Shown: one piece after another, positions 34,957 to 41,915 of the stretch
Layout: the number at the start of each line of letters is the position of its first letter
How positions within the stretch are numbered: the first letter of the stretch is position 1
NCBI GenBank assembly: GCA_041665525.1
Contig: JBAYIS010000014.1
Coordinates: forward strand, 1-64,000
Source: UBA8401 sp041665525
GTDB lineage: Bacteria > Bacteroidota > Ignavibacteria > UBA10030 > UBA8401
Reading direction: 5' to 3'
DNA length: 64,000 bases
Translations under genes and position numbers: made by a program
Notes under the pieces: model-generated
What the model saw: only the letters and a program-made list of their open reading frames with translations
Database searches by the model: none
Told to the model about the DNA's origin: nothing

Positions 34957-34975
34957 ACTTGACACATTGTCAAGT
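34957..34975. promoter_or_regulatory. 19-bp palindromic operator upstream of the HTH gene
   Basis: ACTTGACACATTGTCAAGT is a perfect inverted repeat (8-bp arms, 3-bp centre). On the minus strand its TTGACA can serve as the -35 box for the HTH gene, so a bound protein would block that promoter. Confidence 0.65.
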
Positions 34976-35007
34976 GAAAAAAAATAATTTTATTCATCTA
35001 CATATGT

Positions 35008-35016
35008 TTATCCACA
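35008..35016 (+). promoter_or_regulatory. Perfect DnaA box (TTATCCACA)
   Basis: An exact consensus DnaA 9-mer in the AT-rich, gene-free part of the mobile element, facing a second box 57 bp away. Confidence 0.55.
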
Positions 35017-35072
35017 TACGGGGGTATCAAAACCATTCAAAAATATGGCGTTTTTTGAGAAATTTTGCTAAT

Positions 35073-35081
35073 TGTGGATAA
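35073..35081 (-). promoter_or_regulatory. Perfect DnaA box, inverted (TGTGGATAA)
   Basis: The exact reverse complement of the box at 35008. Between the two lies an AT-rich stretch (TTCAAAAATATGGCG, TTTTTTGAGAAATTTT). Confidence 0.55.
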
Positions 35082-35109
35082 CCTGCGGTTTGAGATAGGA
35101 CGGTTTTTA

Positions 35110-35140
35110 TTGACAAAACCGTTATTTTTCAGTACGTTTG
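35110..35140 (+). promoter_or_regulatory. Strong promoter TTGACA-N17-TACGTTTG
   Basis: A perfect -35 box (35110-35115) and an exact TAnnTTTG -7 box (35133-35140) have 17 bp between them. The expected start is a few bases before the micro-ORF ATG at 35150. Confidence 0.65.
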
Positions 35141-35149
35141 CAGAAAGAG

Positions 35150-35263
35150 ATGGAGTATATCTTTAAAGAAAAAGGGGCTAAAATAGCCCCTAATTCAACA
35201 AAACGATGTAAAACCGATCTTCCTTGCGCCAACAAGGAAAATCACACCAGAGAGGAGGATTAA
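35150..35263 (+). CDS. Micro-ORF, 37 aa
   Basis: A 37-residue ORF (MEYIFKEKGAKIAPNSTKRC... EED) begins about 10 bp after a strong promoter. It contains a GGGGCTA/TAGCCCC hairpin at 35174-35190. Its last codons GAG GAG GAT include the Shine-Dalgarno site of the next micro-ORF, whose ATG overlaps its stop (TAATG). It may be a leader peptide. No homologue is recognised. Confidence 0.4.
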   Translation: MEYIFKEKGAKIAPNSTKRCKTDLPCANKENHTREED

Positions 35264-35322
35264 TGCTTCACCATTTAACGCGTTCTTGGGCGCGGTTTAA
35301 ATACCCAAGATGTATAATATGA
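35263..35322 (+). CDS. Micro-ORF, 19 aa, with strong ribosome site
   Basis: The ORF encodes MLHHLTRSWARFKYPRCII. It has an AGGAGG site 5 nt upstream, better than those of most genes in this window, and is coupled by TAATG to the preceding micro-ORF. A terminator hairpin begins 3 bp after the stop. The peptide is basic and aromatic; a toxin-like or leader role is possible but unproven. Confidence 0.4.
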   Translation: MLHHLTRSWARFKYPRCII

Positions 35323-35324
35323 TG

Positions 35325-35349
35325 ACCCGCCACCTCCGGGCGGGTTTTT
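35325..35349 (+). terminator. Terminator of the micro-ORF transcript
   Basis: The 7-bp GC-rich stem ACCCGCC / GGCGGGT, loop ACCTCCG, is followed by TTTTG. Together with the promoter at 35110 it defines a transcript of about 200 nt. Confidence 0.75.
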
Positions 35350-35413
35350 GTAATTTGCATTTAGAAACAATAAAAAACAATAGAAAAATATATAAAACAT
35401 AAGGAATAGAAAT

Positions 35414-35545
35414 ATGGCAACAATAAGAAAAGTAGCGCGTAGCGCAAGAACGGGTAGGATTGTGACAAAAGCATACGCAAACAATCACAAAAGCACTACC
35501 GTTGTTGAAAAAATAAAATATCCAAGTCGTACTAAGAAGAAGTAA
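35414..35545 (+). CDS. Small basic conserved-type protein, 43 aa
   Basis: The ORF encodes MATIRKVARSARTGRIVTKAYANNHKST... ending KYPSRTKKK. The layout RSA-TGR-V-K-YA--H---TVVE resembles a family of very small proteins spread through bacterial genomes and mobile DNA, often loosely labelled multidrug transporter although clearly not membrane proteins. AAGGA lies 7 nt before the ATG. Its end overlaps the end of the convergent 88-aa gene by 14 bp. Function unknown. Confidence 0.65.
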   Translation: MATIRKVARSARTGRIVTKAYANNHKSTTVVEKIKYPSRTKKK

Positions 35546-35798
35546 TTAGTTTTTTCTTCTTAATCCAAGTTGTGGGTATCTTCGTGATCTCCGCAAATTT
35601 GTCTTGGTTGTTTTCTTGTGGGTTATATTTTGACGCAACGAGGATGTAATCTCTTGTTTCGTTTAAGATGTAACCCACCTGTTTAATAAGCCAATCTTCG
35701 TTTTTATATTTCTTACAGACATCCTCCTTAGTCAGCCACTCTTCGGAAAACGTCAACGCATCTGTCCATTCAATGTAAAATAATTGCGGCTTTTTCAT
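35532..35798 (-). CDS. Cargo protein of unknown function, 88 aa
   Basis: The soluble, charged protein starts MKKPQLFYIEWTDALTF, with EEWLTKEDVCKKYKNEDWLIKQVGYIL and ending TTWIKKKKLITSS. Small proteins of this look (an IEWxDA start, then a region around acidic WLTKEDV) occur in phages and integrative elements of Bacteroidota, but I cannot name a family. The start was put at 35798; an ATG 18 bp further up is possible. It is the last gene before the right end of the element. Confidence 0.6.
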   Translation of the reverse strand: MKKPQLFYIEWTDALTFSEEWLTKEDVCKKYKNEDWLIKQVGYILNETRDYILVASKYNPQENNQDKFAEITKIPTTWIKKKKLITSS

Positions 35799-35930
35799 GC
35801 TGACAATATAAAACAAATGTCAATTTTTAAATAGTGCAAACACAGGACAACGCGGGGTTGCCCGGTGTTGCCTCCGTTGATCCTTGCAATAAGAATGTTG
35901 CGATAGTATTTTAGCGCTGTGAAGAAGCAA

Positions 35931-35965
35931 TAAAAATGCCAGACAATCACTCGAGACTGTCCGGC
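35931..35965 (-). terminator. Terminator-like hairpin near the right end of the element
   Basis: On the minus strand GCCGGACAGTC pairs with GATTGTCTGGC (two wobbles) and is followed by ATTTTTATT. It would stop transcription coming in from the right flank before it reaches the cargo. The other strand has mismatches, which gives the polarity. Confidence 0.55.
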
Positions 35966-35990
35966 GGGTGTGTTTTGACGCAATATTAAA

Positions 35991-36009
35991 TTCAAATTAA
36001 GACACTACC
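35991..36009 (-). repeat. Right terminal inverted repeat (19 bp)
   Basis: TTCAAATTAAGACACTACC, the exact reverse complement of the left end at 32496-32514. Confidence 0.93.
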
Positions 36010-36017
36010 TGACTGAC
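36010..36017. repeat. Target-site duplication, right copy (TGACTGAC)
   Basis: Identical to 32488-32495. Removing one copy with the element restores an uninterrupted intergenic region. Confidence 0.93.
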
Positions 36018-36101
36018 AGCAGCCAATCCGATGTGTTGGACGAACACACCATAGACAGGGTTCCGGGTGGTTTTTCTTATGCAACTTCTCTATTTTGGCG
36101 T

Positions 36102-36284
36102 ATGGACTTCTACGGGACGTTTTTTTGCTCATTTTGCGGCGAAGAGAATGAGATTTTCGTCGAACCAGAAGACGGAGAAGTACAAGCCTTGACGGTCGAC
36201 TGCTCCGTCTGTTGCCGTCCCAATGTGCTGCACATCCGCATCATCAATCAACAAATCATCATCGAATCAGAATTTGAAGGATAA
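36102..36284 (+). CDS. CPXCG-motif cysteine-rich small protein
   Basis: The 60-aa zinc-ribbon-like protein has two cysteine pairs: FCSFCGEENEIFVEPEDGE and VDCSVCCRPNVLHIRI, the second being the typical DCxxCCRP of the CPXCG family (here CSFCG replaces CPxCG). The start was placed at the ATG at 36102; an in-frame GTG at 36033 would add 23 residues, part of them next to the transposon end. Role unknown; metal binding is likely. It is the first host gene after the mobile element and sits 3 bp before the dinB-like gene. Confidence 0.8.
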   Translation: MDFYGTFFCSFCGEENEIFVEPEDGEVQALTVDCSVCCRPNVLHIRIINQQIIIESEFEG

Positions 36285-36287
36285 ACC

Positions 36288-36779
36288 ATGTCCCCTCAGC
36301 AATTCCGCGATTATGCCGAAAAACAACTGGCCCCGACCGAACCTCTCTTTTTGCTTGTTCCGCCGGAGCAAAAGGACTGGAAACCGACCGGGGATTCGTT
36401 TACCGCAGGTCAATTAATGCATCACATGGCTTCGGCACTGCGGTTCAATGCCAACGGGATAGCAAGAAATGATTGGGCATTGCCTTCGCTCCGCCATGTA
36501 TTCATCACGAATAAAAGGACACCGAGTGCAACAGTGGATGAATGTGTGAATCTGTACCGGGAGAATGCGAAATACTTCCTGGATATTTTTTCTGCCATGA
36601 GTGAGGAGGAATTTCAGACGGGAGTACTGGACACATTGCAACTCGGCCGGGCGCAAAAATGGCGCATGTCGTTGTTCGCACTGGAACATCATCTGAATCA
36701 CAAGGCGGAGTTGTTCATGTATCTGAAGTTAATGGGGGCGAAGGTAACGTCCAGGGAATTGTACGGAAATTTGGGATGA
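36288..36779 (+). CDS. DinB family protein
   Basis: The 163-aa four-helix DinB-like protein has the expected metal ligands: His in QLMHHMAS (about residue 45) and the pair in ALEHHLNHKAELFMYLK (about 135-140). Members include thiol-dependent transferases (bacillithiol or mycothiol type) and proteins of unknown activity. It is 3 bp downstream of the CPXCG gene, so the two are probably co-transcribed. It is convergent with the ABC permease gene. Confidence 0.85.
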   Translation: MSPQQFRDYAEKQLAPTEPLFLLVPPEQKDWKPTGDSFTAGQLMHHMASALRFNANGIARNDWALPSLRHVFITNKRTPSATVDECVNLYRENAKYFLDIFSAMSEEEFQTGVLDTLQLGRAQKWRMSLFALEHHLNHKAELFMYLKLMGAKVTSRELYGNLG

Positions 36780-36793
36780 CACGGAAAAAGTAT

Positions 36794-37555
36794 TCAGGCC
36801 GCCTTTTTCAGCGCCTGCTGCGCGAACCAGAATGAAGTGAAGAGGAACAACATAAACCCTGTTGTCTCGAACAGAATAATATTCAGTTCTCCGATGCCGA
36901 CTGTCAGATATCGCAGTATATCTGTATGCCAAGTCAGCGGATTAGCGTAGGAAATATACCGCAACCATTCGGGCACCGAATCCAGCGGATAGAACATGCT
37001 GCTGATGAACATCAGCACAAAGTATGTAACATTGATCACTGTATTGAAAGCATCGTTCCGGCGGATACGGAATGCTACAATCGACAGGGCAAAAAACCAT
37101 CCAGCAATTCCCACCATCACGACGAGAAAAGTGAGCGGCAGCAGTGAAATATTCACCGGAATTCCGAGCACGATAATCGCAGCACCTATGGTCAGCACGG
37201 TCTGCGCAAACGCCATAACGCACTGGAACAACATCTTGCCGAATAACAATTCTCCTCTGGTCATCGGATATGTGAGGAATTCATAGAAGATGCCGTTATC
37301 CCTGTCCACAAAAAAACCGTATGCTTGATTGATAGCGCTGCCGAAACAGGACATGGAGAGGACCCCGGCAAGAAAAAAATTATTATACGGAACCGATTCA
37401 CCGAAGGTCGTTACGCCGATGCCGACCGCTTTGTTGAAGCCGACGCCGAACATCAACAGATAGAGCAGCGGAACCGCCATATCGAAGAAGAGCCAGGTTA
37501 AACTGGTCAAACGGATTAACGCATCGCGGTAGACAATGGCCATGACATTTCTCAT
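36794..37555 (-). CDS. ABC-2 type transporter permease
   Basis: The 253-aa protein has six membrane helices and the ABC-2 signature region near the C-terminus (ISSMFYPLDSVPEWLRYISYANPLTWHTDILRY), as in drug, polysaccharide or lipid exporters. Its ATG overlaps the stop of the ATPase gene by 4 bp (ATGA), so both are made together. The substrate cannot be inferred. Confidence 0.9.
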   Translation of the reverse strand: MRNVMAIVYRDALIRLTSLTWLFFDMAVPLLYLLMFGVGFNKAVGIGVTTFGESVPYNNFFLAGVLSMSCFGSAINQAYGFFVDRDNGIFYEFLTYPMTRGELLFGKMLFQCVMAFAQTVLTIGAAIIVLGIPVNISLLPLTFLVVMVGIAGWFFALSIVAFRIRRNDAFNTVINVTYFVLMFISSMFYPLDSVPEWLRYISYANPLTWHTDILRYLTVGIGELNIILFETTGFMLFLFTSFWFAQQALKKAA

Positions 37556-38511
37556 GAGGCGGTGTTCGCTTTCTTCCGGTCAATGAGTTCCACGAACACA
37601 TCCTCCAATGAGGCGGTGGAGATTTCGAACTGTTTCAAAGCGCCCGTGGAGCGTGCAAGGGCGAGAATGTCCAATGCAATATGATGTTCACGGACGGTGA
37701 GGCTCACTTCCCGATTTTGGATTTCCAATTTTACCGGCGCGAATTTCTGTATCAATTCTTCGAGCTCTTTTCCCATTTCGTTGAATTTCATCGACAGGTA
37801 GAACATCTGCAAACCCATATTCTTCACTTCATCGGTTGTGCCGCTGGCGACGATCTTTCCGTGATTGATAATGGCAATCGCATCGCACAATTCTTCCGCT
37901 TCCTCCAGCATATGGGTCGTCAATACAATTGTCCGCCCGTGTTGCGCTTCTTCTTTAATCGCTTTAATCGTTGCACGCTTGTTGAACGTATCCATGCCCG
38001 TCGTTGCCTCGTCCAAAAAAACGATCGGTGTGTCCACCAGAAACATTTTCGCTACCTGCACACGGCGTTTCATTCCGCCGCTCAGATCAATCGGTTTCTG
38101 GCTGATCACTTCCCCCAGCCCGAAGAGTTCCACCACACGTCCCATTTTGCGTTCTATCTCCGCGGAAGTCATGCCGTGAAACCTTCCGAAGGTGAGAAAA
38201 TTATTCCGGACGGTTAGGAACACTTCAACGGCACTCTCTTGCAGGACTACACAGAGGCTTTTCCGCACATCGAGTGCCTGTGTCAAAACATCGAATTCAT
38301 TCACCAGTATGCTGCCGGATGTCGGAGGAATGAGCGTTGAGAGAACCTTAATCGTCGTGGATTTTCCCGCGCCGTTAGGTCCTAGCAGTCCGAAGATCGA
38401 TCCCCGTTCCACACTGAATGAAATATCATCTACCGCCCGCAGCGGCGATTCGCCGGCGCGGGGATATTCTTTCACAAGATTGTGGACCGAAATTGCTTCC
38501 ATGGAGTTCAT
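37552..38511 (-). CDS. ABC transporter ATP-binding protein (DrrA-like)
   Basis: The 319-aa ATPase has Walker A GPNGAGKST (about 43-51), the Q-loop in VVLQESAVE, the signature LSGGMKRRV, Walker B IVFLDEAT and the H-loop TTHML. The C-terminal extra domain of about 90 residues is typical of the DrrA/NodI subgroup paired with ABC-2 permeases. Its ATG directly follows the NUDIX stop codon (TAA ATG); an alternative ATG is 9 bp later. Confidence 0.93.
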   Translation of the reverse strand: MNSMEAISVHNLVKEYPRAGESPLRAVDDISFSVERGSIFGLLGPNGAGKSTTIKVLSTLIPPTSGSILVNEFDVLTQALDVRKSLCVVLQESAVEVFLTVRNNFLTFGRFHGMTSAEIERKMGRVVELFGLGEVISQKPIDLSGGMKRRVQVAKMFLVDTPIVFLDEATTGMDTFNKRATIKAIKEEAQHGRTIVLTTHMLEEAEELCDAIAIINHGKIVASGTTDEVKNMGLQMFYLSMKFNEMGKELEELIQKFAPVKLEIQNREVSLTVREHHIALDILALARSTGALKQFEISTASLEDVFVELIDRKKANTAS

Positions 38512-39087
38512 TTATTTTTTTGTGGACAAAACCAATTCCGTCAATTGGTGTATAATGTGTGCTGTTGCACCCCAGACTGGTTCATTCCAGACATCAAAAA
38601 TAAATACCTGACGGGGGGTTCCCATGAGAATCCGAGTTTCCAATCGACAGAGCGCAGGATCAAAGAACTTCTCCAGCGGGATCAATAATACTTCGGCGAC
38701 TTCTTCGAAATTCGGCTTTAGCTTTGACAGATCTTCGATGTATCCGACAACAGGAGTGACATCGAATCCTGTAGGAATATGGATGTCGTCAAGCAAGCCG
38801 AGCACCTCGATGGCCGAACGATGAATGCCGATCTCTTCTTCCACTTCGCGGAACGCCGTTGCGGTTTCCGACTCATCCCCGTCGTCCACCATCCCGCCGG
38901 GAAAAGAAATCTGACCTTTATGATGCTCCACCGTCTCCGATCGTTTCGTCAATAAAAGATGCAAATGATTTTCCTTATTGACAAGTGGCACCATAACACA
39001 TGCCTTCCGGCTTCCTTCGTGGGTTAACGGAGTGCGGGTGTGTACGGAAAGTTTCTGCTTAATATCGTGCTTGGTGAATTCTCGCAT
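38512..39087 (-). CDS. NUDIX hydrolase, CoA pyrophosphatase type
   Basis: From the ATG at 39087 the protein is 191 aa. The CoA-pyrophosphatase motif LLLTKRSETVEHHKGQISFPGG precedes the Nudix box, whose core is FREVEEEIGI, as in NudL/NUDT7 enzymes that split CoA or CoA esters into 4'-phosphopantetheine and 3',5'-ADP. The start overlaps the upstream oxidoreductase stop (TGATG), indicating coupling; a 15-residue longer start inside that gene was rejected. Confidence 0.88.
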   Translation of the reverse strand: MREFTKHDIKQKLSVHTRTPLTHEGSRKACVMVPLVNKENHLHLLLTKRSETVEHHKGQISFPGGMVDDGDESETATAFREVEEEIGIHRSAIEVLGLLDDIHIPTGFDVTPVVGYIEDLSKLKPNFEEVAEVLLIPLEKFFDPALCRLETRILMGTPRQVFIFDVWNEPVWGATAHIIHQLTELVLSTKK

Positions 39088-40322
39088 CAGAACCTGCTGG
39101 AGTCTCTTCCGAAAACAAATGCCTTCATCCAATCGAATACCACCAGCACTTTATTTTTCCAGCTGACCAGCTTCGTCAAATACGCCGATCGCCAGAAGAT
39201 CCACGTGGAGAATCCGCGGCCTTTTACCTGCGGCAGGTCTGCCAGCGCACGGTTGCTGCCGATGTATGCCAGCATTCCTTTGTGATGATAAATGAACGGT
39301 TTTACTGGACGGTTCCGCGCATGGTTATTCAGGCTTTTCGCGAGATAATATCCTTCCTGTTGTGCCACCTGGGAAGTGGCAGGAAGGACATTTCCTTCAA
39401 TCGTTGCACAATCTCCGAGTGAGTAGATATGCGGTACGCCTTTGATGCGGAAATATTCATCGGTGATCAAACGCGATCCCTGGTCCTTGGCAAACGGCAG
39501 CAACGTGACAAACGGCGTTTGTGTGTTTCCTGTGGACCAGACCATCAGTCCGTACGGCACACGCGACCCGTCCCGCAGCAAGATCTCTTTTTCTTCGACT
39601 TTTGCCACCTGCGACTGCAGCCGCACCGAGATCTTTTGACGCTGAAAGTTTCTCACGGTATATTCGCTCAATGTTGCATCGAATGAACTGAGCAGCGCGT
39701 CGCCCGCTTCGAATAGTGTAATGCTGACATCGGGAAGTACGGACGGATACGAGTCAACGAGATCTTCAGTGAGAAAATCATGCAGCTCTGCAGCGAATTC
39801 CACGCCGGTCGGACCGCCGCCAACAACAACAAAGTGCAGCAATTGTCGTCGTTCCTCGAAATGAAGATTTGGCGTGCTGGCACGTTCAAGGTTTTCGATG
39901 ATCCTCTGACGGATGGCGCGGGCATCGGAGAGTTCTTTCAGAAATAATCCGTATTGTTCAACCCCTTCAATGCCGAAAGTGTTGCTGATGGCGCCGACGC
40001 CGATCACCAACGTATCAAATGATAAGGAAAATTCATTTCCATCCAGTGCATTTTTGCATTGAATAGACTTCTTCTCCTGGTCGACGGCAGTGCAAAATGC
40101 ATGATAATAGGTGATATGCTCTTTTGCGCTGCGGATCGGTTCAATAATCGACCGGAATTCAATCGTCCCCACCGTGGTGCTGGGCAGAAGCGGCGTGAAA
40201 ATAAAATGATTCCTCGGACTCACAACAATCACATCATACAAATCCGTGTCGATTCCTTTTAAAATACTGAATGAGGCAAATCCACTACCGAGAATGATCA
40301 ATTTTTGTTTTTGAAATTTCAT
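39087..40322 (-). CDS. Type II NADH dehydrogenase-like FAD/NAD(P) oxidoreductase
   Basis: The 411-aa protein has the N-terminal FAD-binding GSGFASF (about residues 10-16), a second dinucleotide fold with VVVGGGPTGVEFAAEL (about 163-178), the FAD contact IYSLGDCAT, and a C-terminal amphipathic region (FSTWIFWRSAYLTKLVSWKNK) like the membrane anchor of NDH-2. It should pass electrons from NADH to quinone without proton pumping. The start at 40322 is directly before the FAD motif. It is first in a unit with the NUDIX and ABC genes. Confidence 0.88.
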   Translation of the reverse strand: MKFQKQKLIILGSGFASFSILKGIDTDLYDVIVVSPRNHFIFTPLLPSTTVGTIEFRSIIEPIRSAKEHITYYHAFCTAVDQEKKSIQCKNALDGNEFSLSFDTLVIGVGAISNTFGIEGVEQYGLFLKELSDARAIRQRIIENLERASTPNLHFEERRQLLHFVVVGGGPTGVEFAAELHDFLTEDLVDSYPSVLPDVSITLFEAGDALLSSFDATLSEYTVRNFQRQKISVRLQSQVAKVEEKEILLRDGSRVPYGLMVWSTGNTQTPFVTLLPFAKDQGSRLITDEYFRIKGVPHIYSLGDCATIEGNVLPATSQVAQQEGYYLAKSLNNHARNRPVKPFIYHHKGMLAYIGSNRALADLPQVKGRGFSTWIFWRSAYLTKLVSWKNKVLVVFDWMKAFVFGRDSSRF

Positions 40323-40485
40323 AGTATATTGGCAATCAAAATAAGACAAATTCCTCTATAAAATAGGGAAATTTTGCCGGAACGGACAGTACTGTTTTGT
40401 GCGGAAGATCACCCTTAAACTTACAACGATACGATATTGTCAAAGGGGCTCCATTTCCTAAATTTTTTGACAACCGGAGGCAATA

Positions 40486-40863
40486 ATGAAACGCAGAAAT
40501 TTGTATTTCGCTTTTATCTTAGCACTAATCATTTCAACATTTGCCGTTGCGCAACCCCGTTCCGGTGAACGAGGAATGAGAGGTGAAGCACAGTTGAAGC
40601 AATTGCAGGAAAAAATCGGATTGACGGAAGAGCAAATGGTAAAAGTGAAAGCGATCATGCAAAAGGCGCGGGAAGAGGCGCGGGCGGAATTCGAGAACAG
40701 CGACGGCGATCGCGAGGCAATGCGGGAAAAGATGATGAAACGGTCAGAACAGACCGACGAAGAGATTATGAAACTGTTGACCAAAGAACAGAAGAAAAAA
40801 TACATGGAATATCGGAAGGAACGTCAAAAAGAGATGCAGGAACGAATGAGAGAACGACAATAA
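40486..40863 (+). CDS. Spy/CpxP-like periplasmic protein
   Basis: The 125-aa protein has a signal peptide (1-22, ending FAVAQ) and a long helical, highly charged mature part with two LTxxQ-type motifs (LTEEQMVKVKAI, LTKEQKKKYMEY), the mark of Spy/CpxP/ZraP proteins. These bind unfolded proteins or metals in the periplasm. The C-terminus is Glu/Arg/Met-rich. A lipoprotein gene follows 31 bp later on the same strand. Confidence 0.8.
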   Translation: MKRRNLYFAFILALIISTFAVAQPRSGERGMRGEAQLKQLQEKIGLTEEQMVKVKAIMQKAREEARAEFENSDGDREAMREKMMKRSEQTDEEIMKLLTKEQKKKYMEYRKERQKEMQERMRERQ

Positions 40864-40894
40864 CCTCATTCCATCACCATACAAAGGAGTTACG

Positions 40895-41782
40895 ATGAAA
40901 CAGATGAAATACTTTTTGGCCGTGGTTTGTGCTGCGGTGCTGTTAACAGGTTGCACGAACGAATCGGAGCCGACCGACGAGATCCTCTCTGAAGATGCCG
41001 CCGAATCGATTTCTGCGGCCGTGGGGGATGAAAGCGGCGGTGCAACCGATAATTTTGCTGATGTAATGATCGCTGGAGGCGGAGGATCGTTCGGATCGGC
41101 AGAGCCGGTGATCGACGGACCGGACAAGGTTGCAGCGGGATTACCATCGTATGATTCTCTGACCGGCTGGTGGTCCGTATCGGTAGTACGGGAACGAATG
41201 AACGACCGGATACAGCGATCAATCACAAGGGAATATCAATATCAGTTCCAAAAGAATGGAACAGTGCAGAAATTCTATGCGGCCGGGAGCGATACCGCCA
41301 CGACATTGAAGTTCAAAATCATCAGCGGGACAGGTTATTTCCGCGGACCGAGAGTATCTCACACATTAACCAAATTATCCGGAGCATGGACGGCGAACGA
41401 GATTGACAAGGACACTGTAACGATCACTCTGGACAGTACCTATGTCCGCTCCGGAAGTGATTCCATAAAAACCAGGAATATGCTGCGTACTCATACCGGC
41501 ACGATGACGATCACCGGCGTTTCGGTGAAAGCGCTTCGGTTTAAAATCCGTGAATCGGAATTGCAGCGCCTGCAATGGCGCAATGATTTTCCGAATACGA
41601 TCAGCGGAACGATCAGCGGTAACTATACTGCAACGATTACTCACTTGCGCGGGGAAGCGTACAAAGAACGGAGCATCAACCGGGACTTTACCATCACTGT
41701 CGGCGGTGGCGAGGGGACATTGACGATAAACGGCCGGAACGGCAGTTTCCGCATCGATATGTCCGGGGGACAGAGAAAATAA
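40895..41782 (+). CDS. Hypothetical lipoprotein with a beta-rich domain
   Basis: The 295-aa protein has a lipoprotein signal ending VLLTGC (Cys at about 20), an acidic, Gly-rich spacer (about 21-75) and a beta-rich domain (about 80-295) with many Thr-rich strands (TATTLKFKIISGTGYF, KDTVTITLDSTYV, NTISGTISGNYTATITHL). AAAGGAG precedes the start. It is followed by a terminator and likely co-transcribed with the Spy-like gene. No known family is recognised. Confidence 0.7.
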   Translation: MKQMKYFLAVVCAAVLLTGCTNESEPTDEILSEDAAESISAAVGDESGGATDNFADVMIAGGGGSFGSAEPVIDGPDKVAAGLPSYDSLTGWWSVSVVRERMNDRIQRSITREYQYQFQKNGTVQKFYAAGSDTATTLKFKIISGTGYFRGPRVSHTLTKLSGAWTANEIDKDTVTITLDSTYVRSGSDSIKTRNMLRTHTGTMTITGVSVKALRFKIRESELQRLQWRNDFPNTISGTISGNYTATITHLRGEAYKERSINRDFTITVGGGEGTLTINGRNGSFRIDMSGGQRK

Positions 41783-41810
41783 TAATCTTAAAAAGGATTT
41801 AACGGCAGCA

Positions 41811-41841
41811 AAGGGCAAGCATTTGTGTTTGCCCTTTTCTA
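41811..41841 (+). terminator. Rho-independent terminator after the lipoprotein gene
   Basis: A 9-bp stem AAAGGGCAA / TTGCCCTTT with a 10-nt loop, followed by TCTATTTT. Confidence 0.8.
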
Positions 41842-41915
41842 TTTTACGGCAAAGGATTACATTGTCTTGATTAACTTGCGTGAATCAATCTATTTCATAG
41901 TATAAAAGAACGCAT

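Larger units (their letters stand above)
32496..36009. mobile_element. IS1-family transposon carrying cargo genes (3,514 bp)
   Basis: The element begins GGTAGTGTCTTAATTTGAA and ends with its exact reverse complement, giving 19-bp perfect terminal inverted repeats flanked by an 8-bp direct repeat. It contains one IS1-family transposase (33753-34592) in the middle, so cargo lies on both sides: an 82-aa ORF, a membrane protein, an HTH protein, two micro-ORFs, a 43-aa protein and an 88-aa protein. Base composition is clearly more AT-rich than the flanks. The intact target duplication and repeats point to a recent single insertion of the whole unit between a parvulin gene and a CPXCG-protein gene. 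No internal copy of the terminal repeat was found, so it is not two nested IS copies. Confidence 0.9.

Noticed and set aside
35275..35484. 69-residue hydrophobic minus-strand frame in the mobile element
   Set aside because: It covers the terminator and the micro-ORF and 43-aa genes on the other strand, has no ribosome site, and its hydrophobicity comes from A-rich DNA.
35795..35995. 66-residue minus-strand frame at the right end of the element
   Set aside because: It runs through the minus-strand terminator hairpin and into the terminal repeat; no coding signals.
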